DNA from: Diplonema japonicum
Lineage: Eukaryota; Euglenozoa; Diplonemea; Diplonemida; Diplonemidae
NCBI GenBank assembly: GCA_964019335.1
Contig: OZ025743.1
Coordinates: 310,001-374,000 of the forward strand
Reading direction: 5' to 3'
Length of the DNA stretch: 64,000 nt
Of the stretch, positions 29,570-40,800 are shown piece after piece. Numbering within the stretch: the first letter of the stretch is position 1; each line of letters begins with the position of its first letter. Position numbers and translations under genes: made by a program. The notes beneath the pieces are model-generated. The model did no database searches. It had not been told where the DNA came from and was given only the letters and a program-made list of their open reading frames with translations.

Positions 29570-32500
29570 CTAGGCATTCGGATGTATGTCCCCCGTGCTC
29601 ACATCTGTGGAGAACCCGTACGCCTTCCTGACAAGGTTCGCCATGGAGTTGGGGTTGTAGGAGGGGAAGGGCGATCCTTGTGAAGGGTCGCCCAGCGTGG
29701 ACTGCTTGGTCCCCTCTGGTCCGGAACTTTGAAAGAGCTTCGAGGAGGGGTGCCTTGCGGGGTTGGTGGGCTTGTCGTTAGGAGGGGTCACCTGCGGGGG
29801 GTCCGCCCTTGTGATCCCCAGTTCCGACTCCACTTCGTGCAGCCTCTCCGACGCCAGCTTCAGGATGCCTCCCGCGATAGGAGAGGGCAGGTCCAGGGCG
29901 GTGTCGGGGTTGGCCACCTTCTGCATCGCGCCCTTCTTCTGTGCCAGCGTGTCGTCGAGCACCTGCCTGTGCAGTGCGTTGATCTCCTGCATTAAAATAT
30001 CGTGCAGATGGGGGTCGGCAGTGTTCTCAGCGGTGGACTCTAAATTGTCGAGCTTTCTCTTCATGTTGTCGATGTAGTTGACAAGAGAGTCGAGCTCCTG
30101 GTTCATGGTGTCCTGCGTGTGTGGGTTGGAGGACACCACCCCTGAGCTCGGCTTTCCTGTGAGGATGCCTGGCAGTGTCTTGGGGTGCAGTGCGGGGTCT
30201 GTGGTGCTCCCAGTACCTATCTTGCTGTTGCCGGCTCTGTTGGAGATCTCCCCCTCGCCTGACTCGGAGGGGTCGGCTTCACGAAGCTTGTCGTTCTCCT
30301 CCTGCAGCATGGTGTTCGCAGACGTCACCACAAGAAGCTTTTCCTTCAACTGCTCGATGGTGTCCGTCAGCACAACGTTGTTCCGCTGCAGCTCCGACTT
30401 GACGACCTGCTCGTGCTGCAGCTGTGCGTACAGCGTCATGTACGACTCCTTGTCATCGTTCTTGGGTGTGAGAAGCTGTTCCAGCTCTGCTTTTTGCTTG
30501 TTGATCACTTCCTTGAGGCCCTCAATCTCTTCTTTCATGCTGTCCATCTCCTTCTCCTTCTCCTTCTGCAAAGACTCGTGTGATGCCGTTGTGGTCTTGC
30601 CCCCGTCCTGCAGCGAGTCCAGCGTCGACTGTGTGTTCCGTATGGCGTTCTGTATCTTGACCTGCGTTGCTGATTTCGAGGGTGAGCCTTCTGACATGTC
30701 TTCTAAGTTCCTCTCCAGCTCTTTGATCCTTGCTTGGAAGGCTGCTCGTTCGTCGGACCACTGCACCTGCATTGAATACATGTTAGGGCTTTCCGCTAGC
30801 CGCTCCTTCAAGATCTCGTTGTCCTTCATGAGCCTCGCCAACTCATCCTCGAGCCCCTTGTTGGCGGCAGTGAGCCCTGCCAGCCGCCCGTTGACGTCGT
30901 GCAGCTTTCCTTCCACTTCACGCTTCTCCGCAGACAGGTCTTCCTTGGTGTGCTCGAGGAGGGTGATGTTCTCCAGCTGGTATTCCTTCGCCTTGCACGA
31001 CACTTCTGTCAGAAGGTCCCCCAGCCTGCGCACCTCTGTCGTGAGCATGTCCCTGTCCTCTCTCGCCTGTTGCAAGTCTTCTTCCATCCCGCGGGCTTTT
31101 TCAATTTCCTTTTCCAACCTGCTGATTGCATCCACGGCCTCCTTGTTCGCCAAGCGCAACGCTGATAGCTCCGTCGTGTCCGATAGGGCGTTCTGTAGGG
31201 ACTCCTCCAGCTGCATGATCCTGTGCTCCTTTGCTTCAAGTTGCACACGCATCGCTTCGTTCTGCGAGGCGAGCGCCACGATTTGTTTCCTGCCCTCCTC
31301 GGAGGTCATGGCTAGGTCGTTTTGCATTTGCCCGAGCTCTCTGTTGTGTCTGTGCTGCAGCTCGTTGAAGGCATCGCGTGCGTCACACGCCTCTAGCTTC
31401 ATCTGCTTAGCCTCCCTGTCGGCGTGGTGCAGCAGTTGTGAGAGTCGTGCGTTCTCCTCCCCCATCTCGGACAGGCCACGCTCTACAACATCGAAGTTCT
31501 CCCGTTCCCGTGTCTCCATGTCCTCACGGAGCGAGATGATAGTTTTGCGGTACGTCTCATTCTCCTCAACGAGGCCTGTGAGCTGCTGGTCCTTCCCATG
31601 GTCGTGCTTGTTCGGGTGGTACCAACACTGCATCTTGCCATCCGTGGAGCCCGTCCAGTATCTGTCGCCCGACCACTGCCCGGTTCCCACGCAGAGGGTC
31701 ACTCTTGTTGAAGAGGGCGCGGTGCCGAGACCGGTGCTCCTGTAAATGATGGAGAAGTCTGTGACGGAAAGGACGGTGATGGTGCCGTCCTTGGCGGTGG
31801 TGACGGCTTCCGAGGGCTTTGTGTGTAGGATCGACAGCACGGGTGAGGGGAAGCCATCCAAGATACGGACACAGACGTTCTTGACAGGATCCCACATACG
31901 GATGGTCTTGTCGTCTGCAGCCGACCACAGCATCCCGTTGAGAACGTTCAGCGTGAGGAGGGGCCCCGTGTGGCCACGCAGCATGGACAGCACTGTGTCG
32001 GTCTGCTGCGACCATGCCTTGATGACACCATCGTCGGAGCCTGAGAAGAGCTTGGGCGTGGATGTCTCGTTGAAGGCGAGCAGTGCTTTGACAGGCGAGG
32101 CGTGCCCGGTGAGCTGCCCGGTTTGTTTCAACGTCTGCGGGCAGTACTTATGTACCTTCCAATCTGTCCCTGAAGAGTACACGGAAGCAAGGCCAAGAGC
32201 GAGGGCGGTGGCTCCACCGGAGTGTCTTCCGAGTTCTTTGATGAGGTTGTGTGTGTTGAGATCAAAGATTCTGATGATGCCGTCGTTGAAGCCGATCCAC
32301 ATCTGGCACGGGCCTACTCGGATGATGGTGTTGGCGATGACCCCTTGGCGTTTCCACACAGTCGCTGTTTCCCTGCCGGTGACCGGGTCGCGGGTCGTCA
32401 CCTTGCCGTTCTTCTCCCCGCACCAGACCCCCGCGCCCTCTACCCAACAACAACTGCGCGTCTCGCCGCTGAACCCCCCTACTACAACAGGTGCTTCGCC

Positions 32501-32635
32501 CTCCCTCCCCCCCGTGCCGTACCCCATGCTGCTCACGGAGGCGGTAGATGTCTCATCCTTCCGCACCATGACGCGTTGCAGCCCCATTGCAGCCTCTTTG
32601 CTTGGCCCGCCACTCCTACTCATGTCCGTAGCCAT
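29570..32635 (-). CDS. WD40 repeat and coiled-coil protein
   Basis: 1021 residues. The first ~345 residues form a beta-propeller, with repeat units such as LFSGSDDGVIKAWSQQ, LWSAADDKTIRMWDP and YWTGSTDGKMQCW. From about 350 to 830 there is long heptad coiled coil, then a Pro/Ser-rich tail. Expected: a cytoskeletal or transport scaffold; no enzyme motif. The start at 32635 follows ACTAAG, a possible SL acceptor. Confidence 0.8.
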   Translation of the reverse strand: MATDMSRSGGPSKEAAMGLQRVMVRKDETSTASVSSMGYGTGGREGEAPVVVGGFSGETRSCCWVEGAGVWCGEKNGKVTTRDPVTGRETATVWKRQGVIANTIIRVGPCQMWIGFNDGIIRIFDLNTHNLIKELGRHSGGATALALGLASVYSSGTDWKVHKYCPQTLKQTGQLTGHASPVKALLAFNETSTPKLFSGSDDGVIKAWSQQTDTVLSMLRGHTGPLLTLNVLNGMLWSAADDKTIRMWDPVKNVCVRILDGFPSPVLSILHTKPSEAVTTAKDGTITVLSVTDFSIIYRSTGLGTAPSSTRVTLCVGTGQWSGDRYWTGSTDGKMQCWYHPNKHDHGKDQQLTGLVEENETYRKTIISLREDMETRERENFDVVERGLSEMGEENARLSQLLHHADREAKQMKLEACDARDAFNELQHRHNRELGQMQNDLAMTSEEGRKQIVALASQNEAMRVQLEAKEHRIMQLEESLQNALSDTTELSALRLANKEAVDAISRLEKEIEKARGMEEDLQQAREDRDMLTTEVRRLGDLLTEVSCKAKEYQLENITLLEHTKEDLSAEKREVEGKLHDVNGRLAGLTAANKGLEDELARLMKDNEILKERLAESPNMYSMQVQWSDERAAFQARIKELERNLEDMSEGSPSKSATQVKIQNAIRNTQSTLDSLQDGGKTTTASHESLQKEKEKEMDSMKEEIEGLKEVINKQKAELEQLLTPKNDDKESYMTLYAQLQHEQVVKSELQRNNVVLTDTIEQLKEKLLVVTSANTMLQEENDKLREADPSESGEGEISNRAGNSKIGTGSTTDPALHPKTLPGILTGKPSSGVVSSNPHTQDTMNQELDSLVNYIDNMKRKLDNLESTAENTADPHLHDILMQEINALHRQVLDDTLAQKKGAMQKVANPDTALDLPSPIAGGILKLASERLHEVESELGITRADPPQVTPPNDKPTNPARHPSSKLFQSSGPEGTKQSTLGDPSQGSPFPSYNPNSMANLVRKAYGFSTDVSTGDIHPNA

Positions 32636-33708
32636 TTGTGTGGTACCTTAGTTTGTTAACGTTTTTTTTGGGGGGGGTGGGGGAGGGGGTTTTATTTTCT
32701 TGATTGGGCATATGGTGTGCAGACTGTGTCTAAAAAAAAAAAAAAAAAAAAAAAAAACGCAAAAGCCGCGGACGAGGTCCAACCTTCATGGGTAAAGGAG
32801 TTGGTATGGAGACCATAAAATGCTGGTGGGGAGAAGATGAAGTTGTCCCGTATTCCTTCGGCTTTTTCCTCACACAGACTTCATCCTAGAAGGGACAAAC
32901 GAGCATAAAGACGCTGAGATTGATAAAATTTATGCTGTATGGGTAAATTAATAAAATAACGCAACCCATAAAAAAAAAGGGGGGGGGCTTAAGAACTGTA
33001 CAGCACCCGTACAACAGGAAAGAGGAAGCGAGAGAGCCAGAGGGACTGCCACTGGCGATGGACACCACCCTACAGGGGGGTTGAAGAACCCTCGGAATGA
33101 ACGCAGATTTTCAAGTGTCTTCAAAACGGATCAAAAGAAAAAAAAAACCCCCTATTGCACAGGGTTAACACAGATTTTTTTTTTCGGGCGTAAAAAAAAG
33201 GGGGGGGAGGAAAGACACAAAGAAGGGACGAGCGCAGAGTAAGGGGGGGGGGGGGGGGGGGGAGAACGATACCCCAAAGAGATATTTCTATTTCTTTTTT
33301 ATCTTTCTTCCTTTTTTTCCCCCCTTCTTTTGTGTCTCACTATTCGGTGTATCCCCACCTCCCCTTTTCCCTCTCCATTCTCCATTTTTTTTTGTTGCTT
33401 GCAGATAAAACAAAAGAAGAAAATACGAACGAGGACTTACAAAAGTAAAAAAAAAAAATAAATAAAAAAATAACAAAAGAAAAAAAACACACACACAAAC
33501 CGGTAGGGGGGGGGGGGGGGGGAGGGCGTAGAGAAATTTTTTACTTCTTTTTAAAAAAAAGAAAAAGAAAAATTCTGATAATGTTCTCTCTCTGTCCGTC
33601 CTCCCCCTCCTTTTTTTTTTTCTTTCCATTCTCTCTCGAGAAAAAAAAAAGAAAAAAAAAGGAAAAAAAAAAGAGAAATAACTAAACTAGTAACTTTTCT
33701 CACTCCAT
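32636..33708. other. Intergenic, homopolymer-rich
   Basis: A, T and G runs with a unique stretch at about 32755-33120 lacking a supported ORF. A G-run lies at about 33244-33262. No gene seen. Confidence 0.6.
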
Positions 33709-34182
33709 TTATAATGACGGAAGTTTGCTGTTTTCAAAATGCCGGGAAATGAAAGATGAATGGTTCCACCTTAGCCACGACAACGTGAAGGTTTCAGGCT
33801 CCTCCGGCTCCTGAAGCAGCATATCACATAGCAATTCGTCTATCAAAAACGGAATTTTCCAGGTTGAGGCATATTCCCGGATAGCTTTGTTTTCTGTCTC
33901 CAGGTGCAACTGGTTAAGTGCTTTAACATCTGTGTCTTCATCTTCTGTAAAATACGCTCTCTTTTTAACCAGCATTTCCAGCAACCAGGCTATGGGGTCT
34001 TGAGGCCGTGCCTTGTATAATGCCCCAAGAAGCACATCTATAAATATTGCAACTCTGTTCCTCACAAAATACTCCACTGCTCTTTGTTTTTTCCTTTCCC
34101 CCGCCATCCCTGGGCTCACGAGCGGACAGTCCACTTGCGGCCCTTCCAACACTGGCACTGAATCTGGGAGAACAAATTCCAT
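33709..34182 (-). CDS. Dimerisation/docking (RIIa/DPY-30-like) domain protein
   Basis: 157 residues starting MEFVLPDSVP. Residues about 37-75 (YFVRNRVAIFIDVLLGALYK, then PQDPIAWLLEML) have the two-helix pattern of RII-alpha/DPY-30 dimerisation-docking domains, including the conserved P-x-D-P-I-x-(W/F)-L end. A second, weaker copy may follow at about 108-148 (IREYASTWKIPFLIDELLCD, ending FTLSWLRW). In flagellates such proteins sit in radial spokes or anchor kinase subunits; that role is inference. The start is preceded on the coding strand by an A18 run; the upstream in-frame extension is homopolymer-encoded and rejected. Confidence 0.7.
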   Translation of the reverse strand: MEFVLPDSVPVLEGPQVDCPLVSPGMAGERKKQRAVEYFVRNRVAIFIDVLLGALYKARPQDPIAWLLEMLVKKRAYFTEDEDTDVKALNQLHLETENKAIREYASTWKIPFLIDELLCDMLLQEPEEPETFTLSWLRWNHSSFISRHFENSKLPSL

Positions 34183-34732
34183 TTTTTTTTTTTTTTTTTT
34201 GCTTTTTTTTTTTTTTTTGAAAAAGGTGACAGAAAAGAAGAATTGGGAGGAGAGAAGAATAAAAAATAAAAAAAATAAAAAAAATAAAAACCTGGGAGAA
34301 AGAAGAAGCTGGGGGAGAAAATAAAAAAAGGGGGAGGGAAGGAAGAAGAAAAAAATTTTCTTTTCCAAAAAAAAAAGGGAGAAATCGTTGGTTTTTTTTT
34401 CAAAGGGGGGGGGATCGTGTGTTGGGGGAGAGGTAGTGGCGTTTTTTTTTTTTCCTCCCTTTTTTTTTAAGAGCATCGTTTCCAGGTAGAGAACACCAAG
34501 AAAAAAAGGGGGGGGGGAAGAGGGGGAAAACTGGGATAAAAAATAAATTTTCAGGTTTTTTTTTTCTCCCCCCTCATTTCCTTACCCCCCCTTTTTTTCC
34601 TCTTTATTTTCTCGTCACTCAAGTCTTATCATAACACCCACATTATTTCCTCCCCCCCCCCCCTCTCTCTTTCTTTTTTTTTACTCTCGAAATCTATCTA
34701 AAAAAGGGGTGGGAACACTTTTTTCTTGGTTC

Positions 34733-34781
<49 letters not shown>

Positions 34782-34789
34782 CCTTCCCT
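34183..34789. other. Intergenic, homopolymer-rich
   Basis: A, T, G and C runs, including T of about 45 bases at 34736-34780. No gene seen. Confidence 0.7.
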
Positions 34790-35329
34790 CTACTTGGTGA
34801 GTGCAAGCTCAGAGGTAAGTTTCTTCTGTGACTCAATCTCGTCCCTTAGGGTTTGGATGGTCCTGTAGAGCATGCTTTTTTCTGTCTTGAAGGAGGCCTC
34901 CTTTGCTGCAGCCTCGGCAAACTTTTTCGCGTATTTCAGGGTGTTGAGCTGCATTTCTATATCAACCTTTTGCTCGATGGTAGAAACGGTTTTCTGCTTT
35001 TTTGCAGAGCGGATTTCTTGGCCATCACGGATCTGGAGCGCTTGGAGCTCTGCGTACTCTTCCACATCAACAGCCACCTTGTTTTGCTTCTCTAGAACGC
35101 TCTGCACGGTCCGTAGTTGATGGGCACTGAGCTTCTTATCGAACTCATCCATCCTCTGGTGCTTGTCCAGTTCCGCTTTCTTGATGCTGTCCTTGATCCT
35201 GTCGGGCTTCTCCTCCAGGTCCTTCAGCATGGCCACCGCGTTCACGAATTCGTCCATTTTTTTCGAAATGTCTTGCACAACATCCACTGCCTCGGTGTTG
35301 GCGACATCGGAGGAACGCTTCAGGGACAT
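34790..35329 (-). CDS. Short coiled-coil protein
   Basis: 179 residues, MSLKRSSDVANTEAVDVVQD to SELALTK. Almost entirely helical with heptad patterns from about residue 15 to the end, charged, no Cys-rich or enzymatic motif. Family not recognised; a structural cytoskeletal or flagellar component is plausible. An A9 run abuts the ATG on the coding strand. Confidence 0.7.
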   Translation of the reverse strand: MSLKRSSDVANTEAVDVVQDISKKMDEFVNAVAMLKDLEEKPDRIKDSIKKAELDKHQRMDEFDKKLSAHQLRTVQSVLEKQNKVAVDVEEYAELQALQIRDGQEIRSAKKQKTVSTIEQKVDIEMQLNTLKYAKKFAEAAAKEASFKTEKSMLYRTIQTLRDEIESQKKLTSELALTK

Positions 35330-35331
35330 TT

Positions 35332-35362
<31 letters not shown>

Positions 35363-36033
35363 TTTTAGAATCGGTTGGTATAAAAAAAAAAAAAAAAAAT
35401 GTAAGACCCAGAAGTAGAACGTAACTGAAGGAAGGGGTTAAAAAAAAAAAAGAAAAAAAAAGAAAAAAAAAAAGAGAAAACAAAAACGGGGAAAGGGGAG
35501 GCGAAAGGTAGCATATGTGCGGGAGCAAAAAAAAAAAAAAAAAAAAAAAAAAAGGAAAGGAAAACTCATCAAAAAAAAAGTAGCAAGTAGCCAGGTTTTT
35601 TTCTCTCTTTTTTTTTTACTCTTTTCTTCCCCCTTTTGAATATTTGAGACTTTTCTTTTCTTCCAAATAAACAATGGGGAGGGGATTTGGAGGGGGAAAA
35701 AAAAAACAATTGTGGGAAAAGAACTGGACCCCTCCCCCTTTCATTTTTTTTTTCCCAGCAAGTCTAAAGATAAAAAAGTATAGAAAAATGAAAAAAAAAG
35801 AAGAGAATAAGAACGGGGAAAAAAAGGGGGGGGATAGAACTTAAAAAAAAAGAAAAGGAAGCACAAAGTAGAGAAAAGGGAGCAAAACCAGGGCAGCAGG
35901 GGGAGGGGGGGAGACGAAAGAAAACTCACCAACGCTTTTTTTTTCTCCCTTTTTCTTTCCCCCCCCCCTCATGTGCGTGATGCTATTTTCTTTTTTTTTT
36001 TTTGTCTAGCTTTTTTTTTCTTTTTTTTTTTCT
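35330..36033. other. Intergenic, homopolymer-rich
   Basis: Dominated by A and T runs with short G-runs. No supported ORF beyond lysine/phenylalanine-rich frames. Confidence 0.7.
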
Positions 36034-37636
36034 TCATTTTGTTCTTCCTTTCCTTTTTTGTTTCACAAGGTTGGCTTGTTCGTCAGTTTTTTGATCTATT
36101 TCTATTGCGAGTCTTATTTTATCCCATTCCTCGTCGGATATTTTGAGCTCCTTTTTTTTTTTTTTTTTTTTTTTGTCACCCCTCCCTCCATACCTTCGGC
36201 ACATTCCCCAACAGGTCATCTTCCTCATACCTCTCAAATGCATCATTACTGTACCCATCTGAATCTCTTTCATCAGCCAGCGCATCAGTCTCAGAAGGCA
36301 AGGGTGTGGTAAGCCCCGCAGACACATAAGGCGCATCCCCATAACCCGCAGGGGTTCTCGGAGGGGTCAGAGTTTTGTTGTTTTTGGGGCATTTTTTCTG
36401 CTTCCGCGGCTTTGGGGTCACAGAGGATACTTTCCTCTCACTATTCCGCCTGCTGGGTTTAACATGAAGATCAGGCATACTGAACCTCTGAGACGGCCTC
36501 CGACCTGATCTTTCGACAGGCCGTGCGCCTTCAGAGTCAGACATGCCATCTCGGTACTTGATATTTGTTACGGGAGGGATCGCACCTTCTTCAACAAGAA
36601 GGCATTTTTGCGATGGTAAAAGATGAAACTCTATGTCGGGGATCTTCCCAAGCACGGTTTCCCGTCTACGCTGTTGCCTTCTGGTGTCCTTGTCTCTCGG
36701 GGCAGGGGCGGAGTTAGAATGAGTGGAATTCAACTTTGCAGCCCATTCCTGGTACGTTGTTGTAACATCGTTTCTGTTGATCCCGTTCGGTGACAGGTCC
36801 AGCCCTGCACCTACTGATGTAAAGAATTCCTCTATTAACCGTGAGATGGATGATCTTTGCTCGGGTTCCACCACCAGCATCTTCTTCACCATTCTCTGCA
36901 GCTTGTTGTACCTTCGGTTCAAAGGGGAGTACTTCCCGTCCGTGACCTTCTTCACCACTGCAAGGATGTTCGTCCCGTTGAACGGCTTTTCCAACGCCGC
37001 CAGCTCATACAGCACACACCCTGCAGACCACACATCTGCTTTATTCGTATAAGGCTTGCTCTCACACACTTCCGGTGCGATGTAAAACGGCGTGCCCACG
37101 ATTGACTGTGCGACAGACGTGTTCACCAATTTCGATATTCCGAAATCCGCGATTTTCAACGTCGAGTCCTTTGTCAGGAAGATGTTTGCCGGTTTGAGGT
37201 CTCTGTGGATGATGTCCAGGCTGTGGATGTACTTGACTCCCTGGAAGAGTTGGAAGGTCAGGAAGGCGATCTCGTCTTGGCTGAAGTGGGTTGAGGAGCT
37301 TCTCTTCTTCTCGATGTGCTTTGACAAGTCCCCCAAGCTGCAGTGCTCCATCACGATGTTGAGGTTGCCCTCGTGGTCCACGAAGTGGTCCCTGTACCCC
37401 ACCACGTTGCAATGGTCCAGAAGGGACAGAACCTGCACCTCATTCACAGCACTCAGGAGCTCCTCGTCCTCTAGGTCTGCGACATGCACCCTCTTCACAA
37501 CGTGCTTTCCCTTAAGCCCGCCTTCGTCCAGCACCCCTTCCACTAGGTACACCTGTCCGAAGCTCCCCGCACCTATGTTCTGTAATTGTTTGTACCGGCT
37601 CCATGCAGGCACCACAGGGCAGCTAGAGCCACCCAT
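36034..37636 (-). CDS. NEK-type serine/threonine kinase (two exons)
   Basis: Exons 37636-36194 and 36150-36034, 519 residues. The 43-bp intron 36151-36193 (GTATGG, A-run, AAG) joins GNVPK to ELKISDEEWDKIRL in phase 0. Without splicing the protein stops three codons later, and the added 38 residues are clearly coding-like. Kinase domain at about 12-270: GAGSFGQVYLV, catalytic HRDLKPAN, DFGISKL, and activation segment IVGTPFYIAPEV. The best fit is the NIMA-related (NEK) family, which regulates cell cycle, cilia and microtubules. The tail (270-519) is basic and Ser/Pro-rich with an acidic end, probably regulatory. Start MGGSSCPVVPAW, followed shortly by YKQLQNIGAGSFG. Confidence 0.9.
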
Positions 37637-37689
37637 TAAAGGGCCTCACCCCCTCGCCCACCCTGATAGCGGCTTAAAATACACAAATT

Positions 37690-37748
37690 ACAATGAGGGA
37701 GGGGGAAAGGAAGGGGGAGGGGGGAAAGAAGGGGGAGGGGGGAAAGAA
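37690..37748. repeat. Short purine minisatellite
   Basis: About three imperfect copies of an 18-bp unit built of GGGGGAAAGAAGGGGGAG between two genes. Confidence 0.7.
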
Positions 37749-37843
37749 ATAATAGAGTGTAGATTTGTTTGTTTGTTTTTCTTTTTTTTTTTTCCTTTTT
37801 CTGCGAACGGGAGCGGAAGCCCCTCTAGCCCTCCAGTGTATGT

Positions 37844-40800
37844 CTACATTGTTTGGCTAAGCGTTTCGATGAATTTCAGCAAGTCGGGCCTCTTCCTTAG
37901 CTGCTCTGCGACGCCCCTCACAGGCTCCCCGTGCCCGATGGCAAGGGGTGTGAGAGCGGCGCTCCTTGGCCGCTTGTAGCTGATGAGAGGCCGTGTGTCG
38001 ATGTAGTAGTCGTGTGTCTGCGGGAGGGCAGGTGGACAGTCATCGATCAGCTCACAGTGGTCCAGCTCCTGCGGGGATTGGCACACCAGCGACGGCTTCG
38101 CTACCAACGCTAGCAACGAGCCCTGCTGCTGATGCTGATGCTGTTGTTGTTGCTGTTGTTGTTGTTGTTCCTTCTGCGGAGCAGGTTTCGGCCTGTAACT
38201 AGCTAAAGCGTTCACGACTTTGTTTATCTGTCCGCAGCTTTGGTTGCACCCATTCGCAGCCTTCCCCGACACCGCCAGCTCCCCGCGTGGTACCGAGACA
38301 GGCCTTCCCAAAGGCGCGATCATCTTCTTGTCGCTCTCCTTCTCTCGGGGTCGGAGAGTCGCGTCCACCTCCCTCTCTGCGTCCTTCTCCCTGACTTGCA
38401 CGAAGGAGTTGTCACTAGAAGGGGTTGAGGGTGGCGACGGTGCGAAGCCCTCGTCTCTCTTGGCCACCAGCACGTCGCACTTCCACCCGGCATTCAAGTT
38501 CTTCCCGCTGCACTGCACTGGGAGATACGGCGACGTAGTTACTGCGGGCACAGCCAGCGTGCGTCGCTTGGCGAGCAGGCCAGACCCCCCTCCTGCTGTG
38601 GCAGGCCGTATCCTCCCTGAGTTGTCGAACTCCATCTCCCTGACCGCCAAGCATGCCTGCGAGTAGACGCGGTCGCCTTCTGTCTGTATGTCAGCATCCG
38701 CTGTCAGGGCGTGCTTTGAAGGAGTCGCAAACTCCCACGTCATAGGCACCAGCTGCACCTCCCGACCGCTTCCTAGCTTCGGGCTGCATACGGCAACCAA
38801 GCTGCTTGATGTAAGATGTGCAGCAGCAGCTTGATGTGTGATGCGCTTTATCTTTTCTAAGTGCAGCTGCACCATCGACCTGTCAAAGGCATCTGAGCAC
38901 TCGCACGCAAGTGCCTTCAGTTCCTCCAGCTGCCGTGTTTCTGCCGTGTCCGGATTCCCTGACGAGGGTCTTGCTCGGTTTCCGCACCCGCTGCCCGGTC
39001 TGGAGGATGTTGACGCAGAGCCAACTCTGGTGAACCTCCTGAGGTTTCTCGGGCTTGCCTCCATCAGCACCACCTCCACAGTGCGGCCCCTGTGCGCTTT
39101 CTCAAAGCTCTGCTTGACAATTGCCGCGTTCTCCTCATGAGGCGTTGTCCCGATCACTGCCAGGTCCTCGTTGCCCCCGTCCAGCCTGGCTGCTTTGATC
39201 GATACGAGATAGACAGGGACCATCCCCAGGTCCTCATGGTAGGCTGAAAGGTGTGCCTTGCTGATGATCTCAAGAGGACATGCGATGGTGTTCTGTGGGA
39301 GGAGGGCCGCTAATCTTATTGCTTCAGAAACGGAACGACCTTTGCAGGCGGGGCCCACGTCGCCTTCTGTGATGGTGACTTTGATGCTGTAGGATGTAGT
39401 TACGAGGAGAGCCCAATGTGCTGCGTAAAGAGATGTTGGGAAGACTGCGACGAGCCTTCCTGGGTCATGCTGTGCGGGTTTTCCTGTGAACTCTGAGAGT
39501 AGTGAGAGCATGTCAGTGACGGCATGTGCCATGACATGCTTCACGTTGTAAATAACAACCACCACGATGTCAGCGCTGCTGGACTCTGCATGCAGCTCAC
39601 TAGGTCTGTTTCTACCGATGCTTGTAACTATAGTTTCCTTGATCACACGCAGCATGTACTCCCTGAATGCTTTTATGTCGTCTTTCTGTGTCTCGAGTTT
39701 CTCTTGTGCATCCCTGAAGGCTTCCATCGCTGAGCTGTTGTCCCGCGAGCTCCGTCGGGACTGCCACTTCTCGATGCTCTTCCGCAGTTCTGCTGTGTGC
39801 CGTTTTGTGGAGTCGTGTCTGTCCTTCAGCCCTCGCATGGTGCCCTGCAGCCTCTCAATCTCCTCTTCACAACGCTGCAGCTTGATCTTCAGAAGCGTTC
39901 CCTCGGACGTTATGGCCTTCACGGTGTCCTGCAGCTCGGTGGCATGCTTCACTGCGGCGCAACGCTCGGACTCCAGCTTCGTCATTTGTACCTTCATAGT
40001 TTTCATTTCACATTTGTTCTTCTCGATCACCTTCTCCCAGTCTTGTTTGTACTGTGTCAGCTCAGACACCTTCTCTGCCTGTGCCGTGCATTCTTTCTCT
40101 ATTTTATTCCGTGCTGCGGCGGCCTCTATCCTGAACCCGTCGTACGCTTTCTTCACACTCCTGAGAGTCTCTTCCACGGACTCCAGCTGACCGCGTACAG
40201 CTTGCGTCTTCGCAACTTCCTCTTCGATGTCTTTGGTTTTTGCCACGATCACCCCCTGCAGCTTCTCGACATCGGCCTTGAAAAGAGCCTCCATGCGGGA
40301 TTTGGACGTGTGTTCTACTTTTAGCTCGCGCTGCACTTCGGACAGGTTTTTCCGCAGCATCGTCTCGGACTGTTGCGTCTTGGTCAGCCTGCTGTTGAGA
40401 GCCACAACCTTGTCTTCAAGCGTCTGCAAGTTTTTCTGGATGTTAACTTGTTCCGCCAGTAACTCGTTCTTTTGCTCCACGGCTGCGTCCAGTTGTGTTT
40501 TGAGAGCTGCAGCGGAATCGACAGACGCTTTAAGCTCGTCTCGGAGACTACTTATTTCCGACTGCAGGCTCTTGCGAGCTTGTAGTTCGTCCACCATCTG
40601 GTTTTGCATTTCCTCGATACTCGCGTTCGCTTCATCAAGTTTCGTGCGCAGCAGGTCAAGCTCTTCGCATAATAACCGGTACTGTTCCTTTTGCTCGTCC
40701 AGCTCCGCTGCGTGGGTCTCATTGAGCTCTTTTATATGGCCCTGCAGCTCGTCCCTTTCAAGGATTGCCGCCTGCAGTTTCCCGGTTATTGCGCCGAGCC

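Noticed and set aside
30078-31745. 555-residue Ser-rich plus-strand open frame
   Set aside because: Antisense shadow of the coiled-coil region of the WD40 gene; serine richness comes from complementing heptad codons.
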